Both the position numbers and the translations under genes were made by a program. 64,000 bases of DNA, taken from contig NW_020312009.1 in the NCBI RefSeq assembly GCF_003144115.1, positions 62,001 to 126,000 on the forward strand, read 5' to 3'. The DNA is from Tilletiopsis washingtonensis (lineage: Eukaryota > Basidiomycota > Exobasidiomycetes > Entylomatales). Positions 8,239-17,898 of this stretch are shown here, piece after piece; within the stretch, counting starts at the first letter, position 1; the number at the start of each line of letters is the position of its first letter. The notes below the pieces were generated by a model that saw only the letters and a program-made list of their open reading frames with translations, ran no database searches and was not told the DNA's origin.

Positions 8239-11200
8239 TCACTTCTTGCCGGCCTTCTTCCTGCGGTTCTTCTGCGCGCACGGGTTAGCTCACGAGGCGC
8301 ATGGCACGTCGCCGCGGCACTGACCTTTTTCTTGGAGCTCTGGCCGTTTGCGCCTTCCGCAGCCGCTGAAGCACCGGCGGCCGCGGCAGGCGACGCCGAT
8401 CCGCTGGCAGTGGCGCTGCTACTCTGCGTCGCACTGCTCGCTTCCCGCCGTGCGGACAGTGCGTTGGCAGCGGCAGCGCTGCCCGGCTGCTGGGCCTCGG
8501 AGCCTGCACGGCTGGCGTGCGGCGAGGACGACGCGCTGCCGGTGGCTGGCGCGTCGGCAGAGGGCGACGACATCGACGAGCTGCGCCGCAGCATCGATGC
8601 AATGCGCGTGCGCAGCCGCGAGGGCGACTCGCTTGCGCCACCTGCAAGCGATGTGTCGCCGCTCGACTCGACGCGCTCGAGGCGCGTGTTCGTCGGTGAG
8701 GAGCGGGTGGAGAAGCTTGACGTGGTCGCCGGCGGCTCAGCGGCCGGGACGCTCTCGTCGCGCTTCGGGAACTTGACCGGCGTCGCCTGACTCGGAACAG
8801 CGTCCGGCGCCAGCACCGGAGTCTCCTCAGGCTTGCTGGCCTCGGCGTCCACGGCGTACGGCGCAGCCTCCTTGGCCTCGTTCGGCGCTGCCGCAGTCTC
8901 ATCGTCAGCGGTTGCCTCGGGCGCGTTGTCCGAGGCAGCCGGCGATGCAGCGATGGTCGGAAGCCTCGATGACGAGGCTTCTGGAGCCGCTTGCGCAGGC
9001 GACGTGGGTGACAGCGAGTCTGGCACCGGGCCAGCGGCAGGGTTGGACGGCGGCACGATCCCCAGGAAACCCTTGGGCGCCACTGCCGGAGCCTCTGCCA
9101 GCGGCTCGTCCGCGTCTGCGCTCTTGCTCGACTCCGGCTCGGCCTCGGCCTCCTTCTGCTCCGCGAGCGCCTCTGCGTCCTTGGCGTCGTTGATTTGCGC
9201 GCGCCACATCGACGCATACAGGCCGTTGCGCTGAACGAGCTCGGCGTGGCTGCCCGACTCAACGACGCGGCCGGCGTCGAGCACCACGATGTTGTCCGAG
9301 GCCACAATGGTGGAGAGACGGTGCGCGATGGTCAGAGAAGAGCGTCCGTTCATGAGCGTAGAGAGCGCGGTCTGCAGAGCGTGCTCGGTCGCCGAGTCGA
9401 GCGCCGATGTGGCCTCGTCGAGCAGCAGGATCTTCGGGTTCTTGAGGAAGGTGCGCGCGATGGCCACGCGCTGCTTCTCACCGCCCGAGAGACGCACGCC
9501 ACGCTCGCCTACGACCGTCGCCAGGCCGTCCGGAAAGCTGAGAATGCGGTCCCAGATCTGCGCGGCGCGTGCTGCGGCTTCGACCGCCTCGTCGGACGCA
9601 TTGACGTCGCCGTAGAGGATGTTGTGCTTGACGTCCATGTTGAAGAGCGACGGCTCCTGCGGTACGACGCCGATGGCGCGGCGCAGCGAGGCCTGCGTCA
9701 CCTGGCTGATGTCCTGGCCGTCGATGAGGATCGCGCCAGACTGGATGTCGTAGAAGCGGTACAGCAGGCGCAGGATGGAGCTCTTGCCAGCACCGCTCTC
9801 GCCGACGAGCGCGCACGACGAGCGCGGGTCGATGCGGAAGCTGACGCCGTTGAGCGCGTTGTTCTGGCCGGGCCCGTAGGCAAAGACGACGTCGCGGAAC
9901 TGGCGGACACGTGTGAGCAGGTTCCGGCTGAGCGCCGCATCGTCACACTCACCTCAATGACGCCTTCCGTGACGACGAGGTCCTTGGCACCGTCCACGTC
10001 GCGCACGTCTGACTCCTCCTGCAGCAGCTGCATGAGCTTGTCAGTGTCGATGAGGTTCGTCTGGATGACGCGGTACAGCGTGCCGAGCCAGTTGAGCGGC
10101 GCGACGACCTGCGCCAGGTACGTGAGGAAGACGACAAAGTCGCTCGACGTCGCGTCGCCGCGCACGACGGCGGCGGCGACCATGAGGGAAGCGAGCAGCG
10201 TGCCGACGGTGACGATGAGGTTCTGCACCATGTTGAGCAGCGACAGGCTGGCCGTGACCTTGAAGGACGCCTTCTGGTACGCGAGCAGGCTCGAGCGGTA
10301 GCGCTCGACCTCGTACGACTCGGCGCTGAAGTGCTTGATGACCTCCCAGTTGAGCAGGCAGTCGGTGTGGATGGCGCGCGAGATGCTGTCGAGATTGTTG
10401 GCCTGGCGGCGCAGCGCCGTGCGCCACGTCGTCATCTTGACCGAGACCCACGTGTAGACGACCATGATGAGGCCAAGCACAATGCCGACGAGCAGGCCGA
10501 AGCGCATGCCCAGGAAGATGACGGCGACGCTAAGGTCGACGAAGATCGGCACGACCTGGAAGAGCAGGTACTGGAAGAACGACGAGATGACGGCGCCGCG
10601 GTCGAGGATGCGCAGCACCTCGCCCGTCTTGCGCTTCGTGTGGAAGCTCATGCTGAGGTCCAGCAGGCGCTCGAACGACATAATGCTGATCTCGCGGTCC
10701 GAGTACTGCTCGACGGGGATCCATGCGTAGCCCTGCAGCACGCCGAGCAGGCCTCCGGAGCCCTGCAGCGCCTTGAGCGCCGCGTACAGCGCAATGTGCC
10801 ACCACGGCGGCATGCCCGAGGCGAGGTCGTCGACGACGCGGCCCAGCGTGAGCGGCACGTAGAGGTTCACGAAGCGGCCGAGCACGAGAAGCACGGCGCA
10901 GGCGAGCGCAAGTAGCTGCAGCGTGACGGAGGCGCGCGGCCAGAGGTACGGGAAGAGCAGCTTGAGCCGTGCGAAGAAGACACGCAGCGTCGGCGGCGGC
11001 GGCTGTGCCGAGACGCTGAGGCCCATCGAGGCATTGGCAGCAGCGGCCTCAGACGCGGCCGTACGTGCCGGCTTGGGCGTCGCTGTCGCAGAGCCGGACG
11101 CCGTGCTGGTGCCCGTCGCGCCGTAGCCGTTGGACGACGTCGCGTTGAGCAGTGCGCTGCCCTCGGCGGCAGCAGGCGCCGAGCGGCCCGCACTGCTGGA

Positions 11201-11992
11201 CGGCTGCTGCTCCTCGGCGGCCCGAGCGGCGGCATTGGCGTGCAGATCGCTGGCGCGCACAAAGCGCTGCGCATCCATGCACGCCAGCGCCGCAGCCGGG
11301 TAGAGGAGCGCGAGGCGCAGCAGCGGCAGCGCCAGCTGCGCCAGGGTCCACGGGCCCATCGTCGGCGGGCGCGCCGGCCCGGCCGACGAGGCGTAGAGGC
11401 CGAGCAGTGCACCATCGCCGAGCACACCAATTGCCAGTGCACCGAGCACCTTGCCGCGCCCGTATGCGCCGCGAGCGCGCGTCTCCCACTGGCACGCCGC
11501 CGCAACGGCGGCCCAGGCGATGACGCCGAGCAGCGCCGCCGAGTCGGCGCCGCCCCAGCGCGGCAGGGCCGGCGTCCAGGTCTTGGGCGGCAGCACGGCG
11601 CGCAGCACGATGAGCACGCCGGCGACGAGGTGCGTGGCGGCGAGCGAGAGGAGCAGGAAGTGCGTGAGCAGGCGGCGGCGCGAGCGCACGCGCACGATGA
11701 CGGGCACGGGCTGCGGCAGCGCGCCGTCGCCGTCGCTGGCCGCGCCGGGTGCCGGCAGCTGTGCGGCGCCGGCCTCGGCGTCGCTCTCGAGCAGCGCCGG
11801 GCGCGCGCGGCGGCGGCGCACGACGGGGCGCAGCAGCGAGGCGAGCACGAGGAGCAGGATGAGCGCCGCGGGCAGCAGGCGCGCCAGGTGCAGCGCCGCC
11901 AGCTGCCACGGCGCCGCGGCGCCGGCGTGCATCTGTGCCCAGAGCGTGTGCGGCGACGGCGGCGCGCCGAAGAGGACGGCCTGGGCGGCCAT
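8239..11992 (-). CDS. HMT1/ABCB6-like half-size ABC transporter with TMD0 and a long C-terminal tail
   Basis: Three exons (8239-8271, 8325-9899, 9953-11992; two 53-nt introns, both phase 0) give 1215 residues. The N-terminal ~200 residues form a hydrophobic TMD0 of about five membrane segments. A low-complexity linker leads to a six-helix ABC exporter domain (about 320-660). The nucleotide-binding domain starts at ~681: Walker A GESGAGKSS, signature LSGGEKQRVAIAR, Walker B ILLLDEATSALD and H-loop TIAHRLST are all intact. This architecture matches S. pombe Hmt1, a vacuolar transporter linked to phytochelatin/glutathione and metal tolerance, and animal ABCB6. The oddity is a ~290-residue Ser/Ala/Pro/Glu-rich extension after the NBD that ends in a lysine/arginine block (KKKKNRRKKAGKK) supplied by a separate 11-codon exon. 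It is divergent from RDS3 across 186 bp. The substrate is inference. Confidence 0.9.
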
Positions 11993-12178
11993 GAGGAGCG
12001 TGTTGAGGGTGCGGGAAGAGGAGCGAAGACGCGCAGCCGCGCAGCAGGGAGACCCTCGGCGGACCCGTCGCGCGAGCGGGTGTTGGACGTGCTTACGTCA
12101 GCGCCTCCACGGCCCCGAGCTGCTTGCCGCCAAGCTGCTGCGGTGTTTCGTGCCTCCCGACCGCCACTCCCGCGCACC

Positions 12179-12809
12179 ATGTCCAAGTGCGTCTGCTGCT
12201 GCACGTCGCCAACCGCATACCGCTGACGCGCACGCAGGCACCACCCGGATCTGATCCTCTGCCGCAAGCTGCCGGGCATCGCCATCGGGCGCCTGTGCGA
12301 GAAGTGCGACGGCAAGTGGTGCGTCGCAGCGCCGGCCTTGCCTGTCGCACATCGCTGACCCGCCGCCGCCGCAGCCCCATCTGCGACTCGTACGTGCGCC
12401 CGGCGACGGTGGTGCGCATCTGCGAGGAGTGCAACTTCGGCACGTACGGCGGCCGCTGCATCGTCTGCGGCAGCCCGGGCATCTCGGTGAGGCGGCGTGG
12501 GCATGCGTGCGACACTTGGGGCGACGCTGACACTCGGCACACGCACAGGACGCATACTACTGCGCAGAGTGCACGCGCCTCGAGAAGGACCGCGACGGCT
12601 GTCCCAAGGTGGTGAATCTCGGCGCCAGCCGTACAGATCTCTTCTATCTGCGCAAGAAGAACCAGACGCAGGCCGGCGGGTGAGTGGCGCAGGCGTCGGC
12701 CAGAGGTGGCACGTACGACGTCGTCCGCCGGGAGAGGCACGGTCATGTGCAGGCGCGTGCGGCAGCGCTGACTCCGTCTCTTTCGTCTTGCAGGTTCCAA
12801 AAAGGGTAG
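12179..12809 (+). CDS. RDS3: Rds3/PHF5A zinc-finger subunit of the U2 snRNP SF3b complex
   Basis: Five exons (12179-12186, 12238-12318, 12375-12486, 12549-12679, 12794-12809) join in phase to 115 residues. The protein matches the PHF5A/Rds3 family nearly end to end: [20 protein letters not shown], then Cys pairs CEKC, CPIC, CEEC, CIVC and CAEC, then [20 protein letters not shown]. These cysteines form three zinc sites in a knotted fold that cradles the branch-point adenosine with SF3B1, so the gene is essential for splicing. The first exon has only eight coding bases and the last has sixteen. The protein ends ...FQKG. Divergent from the ABC transporter gene. Confidence 0.95.
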
Positions 12810-13165
12810 CCTCGCGCGCCGCCGTCTCTCTGCTGCTCATTTCTCGCGTCCGCTCATACCTGTACCAACACGATCACGCAATGCTCCTTCAACAGTCATC
12901 CACGCCGATCGCTCGCTTCTGGTGCAGTGACATAAAGTACGGGTGGAGGGAGCGAGTGATAGATACAGGTGAGCCTGGAGCGGCGAGAGGCGAGAAGCGA
13001 GGAAGCAGCGCCGGCGGAGGATACATGGAGGCGGGTAGATGTACAGTGTGCAGCCAGTAGGGACGGGCGCTGGACCAGGGGCAGCTTCAGGATGGCTGGA
13101 GGTGACAGAATGGAAGGCCGCAGGTGACAGCAGAGCGCCCGATCACTGCGACAGAAGTACGAGGA
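12810..13165. other. Convergent 3' spacer
   Basis: This 356-bp spacer lies between the RDS3 stop and the stop of the minus-strand gene at 13166. It contains a slightly AT-richer stretch after 12830 (CTCATACCTGTACCAACACG) and purine-rich sequence after 12950. I see no gene. Confidence 0.45.
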
Positions 13166-14008
13166 TCAGCGGAGAGGCCGGCTGAGGAGGGCAGGTGGAG
13201 GACTCACTGCAGTGAGAGAGGAGAGCACGAGCTGGCCGGCGACGGCGCCACGACGGCGCCGGAGCAGCTCGGACGGCTTCGGCCGGGCGTTGCTGCTTGG
13301 CGACGAGGAGCGCGGTAGCGCCGGCGCCGGCCGGGCGCTCTTGAGGGCGCCGTCCATGGCCGAGCGGCGCGGCGAGAAGGCGATGACGTTCTCATCGAGC
13401 GAGTCCGTGCCGCGGCTGCCGTCCCAGTAGCACGGCATGACGTCGTCGGGCGAGTCGAGCGTCCACATGACGCCGCTGCCGGGCGAGAGCAGCAGGAAGT
13501 CGAGCGCCGGCGTGTCGCTGCGGCGCGCGTCGAAGGCCGACGGCGGCGAGAGGCTGTCGCCGTCGAAGCCCTCGCTGAGCGGACTGTACGGCGAGCCCGG
13601 CGTGCGCGGCAGCATCTGCGGGCTGGTGCGTGCGAACGGCCGCAGGTGGTCGAGCGTGGCGGAGGACGTGGTCGCCGACGAAGACGAGTCCATGCCGCTG
13701 GTCGGCGAGCAGGGCGAGGCAATGGCGTCGCCGACCTCGAGGCGCAGCGCACGTGCCATGCGGTCGCTGCTGACGATGCAGGCGTCGTCGCTGACGCGGA
13801 TGTCAGGCAGGGCGACGGCGCGCGAGCCCGTCTCGAACGCGGCGTACGCCGGCCACTGGGTCATCCAGTGCCGCGCTTGTGCCTCGTCGAAGGACGCCCG
13901 CCGCTGGGCGTAGGGCATGGAGGGTGCGAACGGCGCCGACTCGGGCAGCGGGACGCTTGCGCGTCGCGGCGTTGGCGGCGGCAGCGTCGGCAGTGTGTAC
14001 GGAGACAT
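13166..14008 (-). CDS. Unknown Ser/Pro-rich protein, 280 residues
   Basis: This is a single open frame from the ATG at 14008 to the stop at 13166-13168. I do not recognise a domain. The N-terminal third is not purely low complexity (SFDEAQARHWMTQWPAYAAFETGSRAVALPDIRVSDD and on, about residues 38-75) and could be the conserved part. The middle and C-terminus are Ser/Pro-rich, with short acidic and aromatic patches (ALDFLLLSPGSGVMWTLDSP). Two RRAS motifs near the N-terminus (residues ~15 and ~36) look like protein kinase A sites. No signal peptide or membrane segment. A TATA-type element lies ~215 bp upstream (14220-14230 on the minus strand), which supports a real transcription unit. It could be a regulatory protein; the function is unknown. 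Confidence 0.6.
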   Translation of the reverse strand: MSPYTLPTLPPPTPRRASVPLPESAPFAPSMPYAQRRASFDEAQARHWMTQWPAYAAFETGSRAVALPDIRVSDDACIVSSDRMARALRLEVGDAIASPCSPTSGMDSSSSATTSSATLDHLRPFARTSPQMLPRTPGSPYSPLSEGFDGDSLSPPSAFDARRSDTPALDFLLLSPGSGVMWTLDSPDDVMPCYWDGSRGTDSLDENVIAFSPRRSAMDGALKSARPAPALPRSSSPSSNARPKPSELLRRRRGAVAGQLVLSSLTAVSPPPALLSRPLR

Positions 14009-14219
14009 CGGAGGTGAAGCGTCGGAGAGCGGCTAAGACGACGACGATAGTGCTGAGAGCGGACGAGGCAGCGAGATGCGCAGACGTTGACGACCAAGGT
14101 GTTGCGAGAGGACTCCTTCTTGTGCGGTCTGGAGGCTCGTCCGATGGAAGCGTTCGCTGTCGAGGGGATGACAGCGGGGTTTGATTTTCGTGACACGGGT
14201 GGGACCTGGGGTCGAGCCG

Positions 14220-14230
14220 CGTCTTATACG
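14220..14230 (-). promoter_or_regulatory. TATA-type element upstream of the 13166-14008 gene
   Basis: The minus strand reads CGTATAAGACG about 215 bp upstream of the ATG at 14008. TATAA words are rare in this GC-rich window. The same 11-mer occurs at 54568-54578 upstream of the small secreted-protein gene. Confidence 0.5.
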
Positions 14231-14355
14231 TGGAAGGAGGCGTGTGCGGGGCAGTGGGACGGCAGCAGAGGCAAGCTCCACGCTCGCTGCCCTGGTGCCT
14301 GCGAGAGCCCTCGACCCTCGACCCTCGCGATCGCGGCTCTGCCGCGGCAACCTGT

Positions 14356-14369
14356 GAGTGCTAGCACTC
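14356..14369. repeat. 14-bp perfect palindrome
   Basis: GAGTGCTAGCACTC equals its own reverse complement. It is the first of the palindromes in the gene-free region. Confidence 0.8.
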
Positions 14370-14572
14370 CCCGCTCGCACTCTCTCGCTTGGGAGGCATC
14401 ACGCCAGAGAGCCGCTCGGCGGCGGCATCGCTGTGAGAGTGTCCGCTCGCGTGCCGCCGCCGCCCGCCGTGCCTTGACGACAGAAGCTCTTCGCACTTCA
14501 GCTGCGCCCGATCTCCCGTCCGCGCACAGCCGCCGGCAGCCAAGATCGCCCAGCACGGCACAGGAGCACGCA

Positions 14573-14588
14573 CTCCTGTGCACAGGAG
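14573..14588. repeat. 16-bp perfect palindrome
   Basis: CTCCTGTGCACAGGAG equals its own reverse complement. A further CAGGAG copy just upstream (14561-14566) can also pair with its left arm. Confidence 0.8.
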
Positions 14589-16070
14589 GCTGCGCAGCGG
14601 AGAGGAGACACGAGGTAGATGTGTTTGTCGCACCTTCGGGCTCTCGGCGCTCGTCGTCGCTCAGGGGCGTCCGCTCGTCAGGGGCCCGCTCCGCACTTTC
14701 TCCTCGGCCCGCGCGCTTGCCGTTATTGTCTTCTGCGCCAACGCCGCGTGTTCTAGACCGGGCCTCAATCTGTTCCGACGGCGCCCAGAAGCACTGTAGG
14801 TCGCCCCGCCCCTGAGCTGGCCGCATCCTCCGAGGCGCAGCGCAGGCCGTCGCGCTCGCGCTCCACACTCAGCGGCATCTCCCTCACAGGTGACACTGAC
14901 GAGTCGGAGGCACGCTGCAGCACGCTTGACCTGAGCCCTCTCGCCGCACTCGTGGAATCGGCACAGCCACGAGGTGTGAGGGCTTCTGGTCCATCCCAGG
15001 CGCCATGCTCGCAGCTGCAGCGCTGCTTTTCCTGGCGCGCACAAGCTTCTCATCAGCCGCCAGGATCAGGCACGTGGCGCCTCCGACGTCAGGACCTGCC
15101 TCATCTAACTATTCTCGGAGGACGCGGCGTCGCAGGAGTCGCGAGTCATGCGCCTTACGTGGCTCAGGAGATCACCGACGCCGGCGGCGGGCGGCGATGA
15201 GCTGCGCGCGCGCGGCAGGCCGCACCTGGTCGCACGCCTGCAGCGCCGAAGCCCATCTCGGAATGCCACAGCCGGCCCCTCTAGCGGGCTACGCCCGATG
15301 ATGCTGAGCACGTTCTGCAATGAACCTGTGCAGGTGAAGTGCGGCTGCGCCAGAGGGGCGACAGGGGTGCGGCGTGCGAGACAGGGGGCGGCCCGAAGAT
15401 CGCGTCGGCGCAGCCGCGCACTGGCGAAGATCGGAGCCCCTGAGCCGCGCGAGGGCTGAAGCAGCGCCGTGAAACCAAGAAAAGTCGAGCAGCGAGCTGT
15501 CGCCAGACCGCCTCGAGGACGGGCTTCTGCCCCAGCCGTGCAGTCCAGCGGGCACACGTGACGCTACAGCCGCTGCGGCACTCATCCGGCGGCCCTGCGT
15601 CTGCTTGGCGTCTGCTTGTTCAGTAAGAGTGCGGAGTGAGGCAGCGTGCAGAACCAGCGCCCAAGAACCTCGCTCTCTTCCCTCATGCTCCCGTATCTGC
15701 TGGTCGGAAGAGGCGGCGCAGCGCACCCCTGACGCGCGCGTGCCTGGCGCAGCGCGCCCCCTGAGAGGCCGGACGCGCGCGAGCGCACCACGCCGCCAGG
15801 GGCACCCAGCCAGGGCCTTGATGCTGCTCCCAGCAATTCTAGCCCTGCCCTGCAGGCACAAGAGGTCATGTTGTCGCTTTTGACAAGGGCTTGACTGCCT
15901 CCTGCATCTGCACCCTAGCGGGCCGGATCAGCATGGTGCGCTCGGGCCAGCGCAGCGCTCAAATGCGCACGACACGGATGCGCCACAAAGGCTGCGCGGA
16001 CGAGCATCGCAGCGGCCGAGTCGCTCCGAGGTGGGCGCAGCGGTCTGCTGACAGCTGACCTCAAGCCCTT

Positions 16071-16086
16071 CGAAGCTGCAGCTTCG
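16071..16086. repeat. 16-bp perfect palindrome
   Basis: CGAAGCTGCAGCTTCG equals its own reverse complement. Confidence 0.8.
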
Positions 16087-16372
16087 GCTCCGTCCACGGG
16101 CAGTGGCCCCGACACATCCAGCGCGCAGGAGTCCCCACACCCTGGGGTGCGGACGCGTGGGCGCAGCAGAGTGCGCTGGCCGGAGGGGCCAGTGTGCTCC
16201 TATTCGCGCCCCTGCCATCCTCCTCTGCCCACGATCAGGCCATCACTGCTTTTGGACACGCACAAGGGGCTCTTCGTTCTCATCCACAGCGAGGAGCCTA
16301 GGAGGCCCAGGAGGGCGATGAGGTGTACCTTGACCCCGCCCCGTGGGATATGCTGTGGGGCTCAGGGCGCGT

Positions 16373-16423
16373 CAAGACCCCGGGGTCGGCCTCCTCACGG
16401 GGAGCTGCGACCCCGGGGTCTTG
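16373..16423. repeat. Inverted repeat, 15-bp perfect arms, 21-nt loop
   Basis: CAAGACCCCGGGGTC (16373-16387) and GACCCCGGGGTCTTG (16409-16423) are exact reverse complements. Each arm itself contains the 12-bp palindrome GACCCCGGGGTC, so the element is both an inverted and a direct repeat of the same operator-like core. Confidence 0.85.
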
Positions 16424-16681
16424 CAGGACAGGAGCAGGCGTGTGGCTATACCTGGCTGCGTCCCAAGACAGACCTCCCCTAGGCGCTACCTTCGCTCCAG
16501 CGACGTCAGCGACGGCCGCGATGGTGCGACGTGGAAGGCGCTGCCGTGCCAAGAGGCCGCGCTGCGCCATCACGGCACGCCGGCGTCCTCGTCGGCGCAG
16601 CGAGTGTGCCAGATGCAGCGCGGCCGAGGGGCAATGCTGAGCACATCGGCGTCAGCATCAGCGCTTCGACGTCGCCATCCA

Positions 16682-16699
16682 AGGCCCTTCGAAGGGCCT
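16682..16699. repeat. 18-bp perfect palindrome
   Basis: AGGCCCTTCGAAGGGCCT equals its own reverse complement, centred on TTCGAA. Confidence 0.8.
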
Positions 16700-17898
16700 C
16701 CGAGGGTGCCCCGCGGCGCCGTCCGCCCCTGCCGCCCGCGCCGCGCCCGCCGCTGCGCGGCGGTCGCGTCTTCCCCCCCTTTTCACGTGGCGGTGCGCAG
16801 CGAGCGAGGCATGCAAGGGCGCGCCACAGCGGCCGCGGCGCGTCGCGTCGTGTGCCGGCGACGCGTGCGCCAGGGAGCGCCGCGGGCAGCAGGCACGGGC
16901 AGCGCCGCCATGGACGCCTCCGCCCTGAGCTCGTCGTTGCTGCGTGCTGGGCGCTCGATGCTGGCCTTGGAGTCGAAGCGAAGATGCGCGTGCCAGCTGC
17001 GGCAGACGCGAGACGCCACGGCCGCAGCATGGCTGCGCCTGCCGTGCCTTGCTCGCTGCGTGCGCCTGTCGAACTCGGCCGCTAGCGTGGGACGGCAGAT
17101 GCGCTGCTCGATTGCGATCTGCCGCGGCACGAGCAGCACGATGCGGCGGCGCTGTGCATTCGTCGCTTGTGCTTTCCCCATCAGGCTGAGAGTGTCCAGA
17201 GCACAGCCAGGAGCATCTGCAGCACGAGCCTGCGGCGAGGTCCGGTCGCGCAGCGAGAGTGCACGGACGGCCCCCGGCGGGAATGACGTGCAGCGTGTGA
17301 GCTGGCCCCTGGCGACGCTCGACCAGCACGCGTGCGCCAGGTGGGCTGCGATACCAACGACCGGAGCTTCTTCGAAGGCATCAAAGTCAGCACGCAGCAG
17401 CAGATGCTGCTGGAGGAGCAGAGCAGGGCTGGCTGCCGCTGACCTGTCGCTGATGCGGCGGCCTCCACGTCGCTGCGGCCGGCGAGGCCCGTCTTGTTCG
17501 ACGCGCGACGTTGGCGCGTGCGCGAGGCGAGCGCGTCATGCGAGCAGCGCGCGCTGCAAGGGACGTCAGGCCACCCGAGCGGTGGCGCCGCAGCGGCGCA
17601 CCGCCGGCCAGCGCTCGCTTCCCGGCGTGCTCCGGCGCAGCGCCCATCATGCGAAGCACCTTGGTGCGAGGAGCGTGCTGCGGCACCGCCTGGCCGCGTC
17701 GTGCGCTCGCTTGCGAAGACGAGGTGAGCGTGAGAAGAGGCCCGGGCGCGCGGCGCGGCAGGGACAAGGTGCGGCGGCGGTGCGGGGTGACGGTGACGCG
17801 CCGCAGCAGCGCGCGCGCCTGCGCCGCCTGCATCTGTTGCTCTCTGCCGCGCCAAGCGCCACTTCCTGATTCCTGATCCACGCTCCGCCGCCGCGACC

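Larger units (their letters stand above)
14009..17898. other. 3.9-kb gene-free region between two divergent genes, rich in palindromes
   Basis: This is the longest stretch without a supportable gene. Long stop-free frames exist on both strands, but their translations are Arg/Ala/Ser/Cys-rich with no domain, no intron grammar that improves them and no family resemblance. What does stand out is a set of perfect palindromes (14356-14369, 14573-14588, 16071-16086, 16682-16699) and a 15-bp-arm inverted repeat at 16373-16423. Base composition is not AT-rich, so a classical AT-rich centromere or origin is not indicated. It may be a long regulatory region, a non-coding RNA gene, or decayed sequence. 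Confidence 0.5.

Noticed and set aside
9195-10301. A 368-codon + strand frame opposite the ABC transporter
   Set aside because: It is antisense to intact ABC transporter motifs; composition is a mirror of that gene.
14143-14815. Possible gene on the + strand starting MEAFAVEGMTAGFDFRD
   Set aside because: The first ~50 residues look reasonable, but the frame soon becomes Arg/Ser-rich and overlaps the promoter side of the minus-strand gene. No intron solution improved it.
16300-16700. Interpreting the palindrome cluster as transposon terminal repeats
   Set aside because: No target-site duplication, no transposase-like frame and the palindromes differ from each other in sequence.
16343-17869. 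A 508-codon + strand frame in the gene-free region
   Set aside because: No domain, no plausible start context and extreme Arg/Ala/Ser bias; it gives no homology-like segment even after trying local splice sites.
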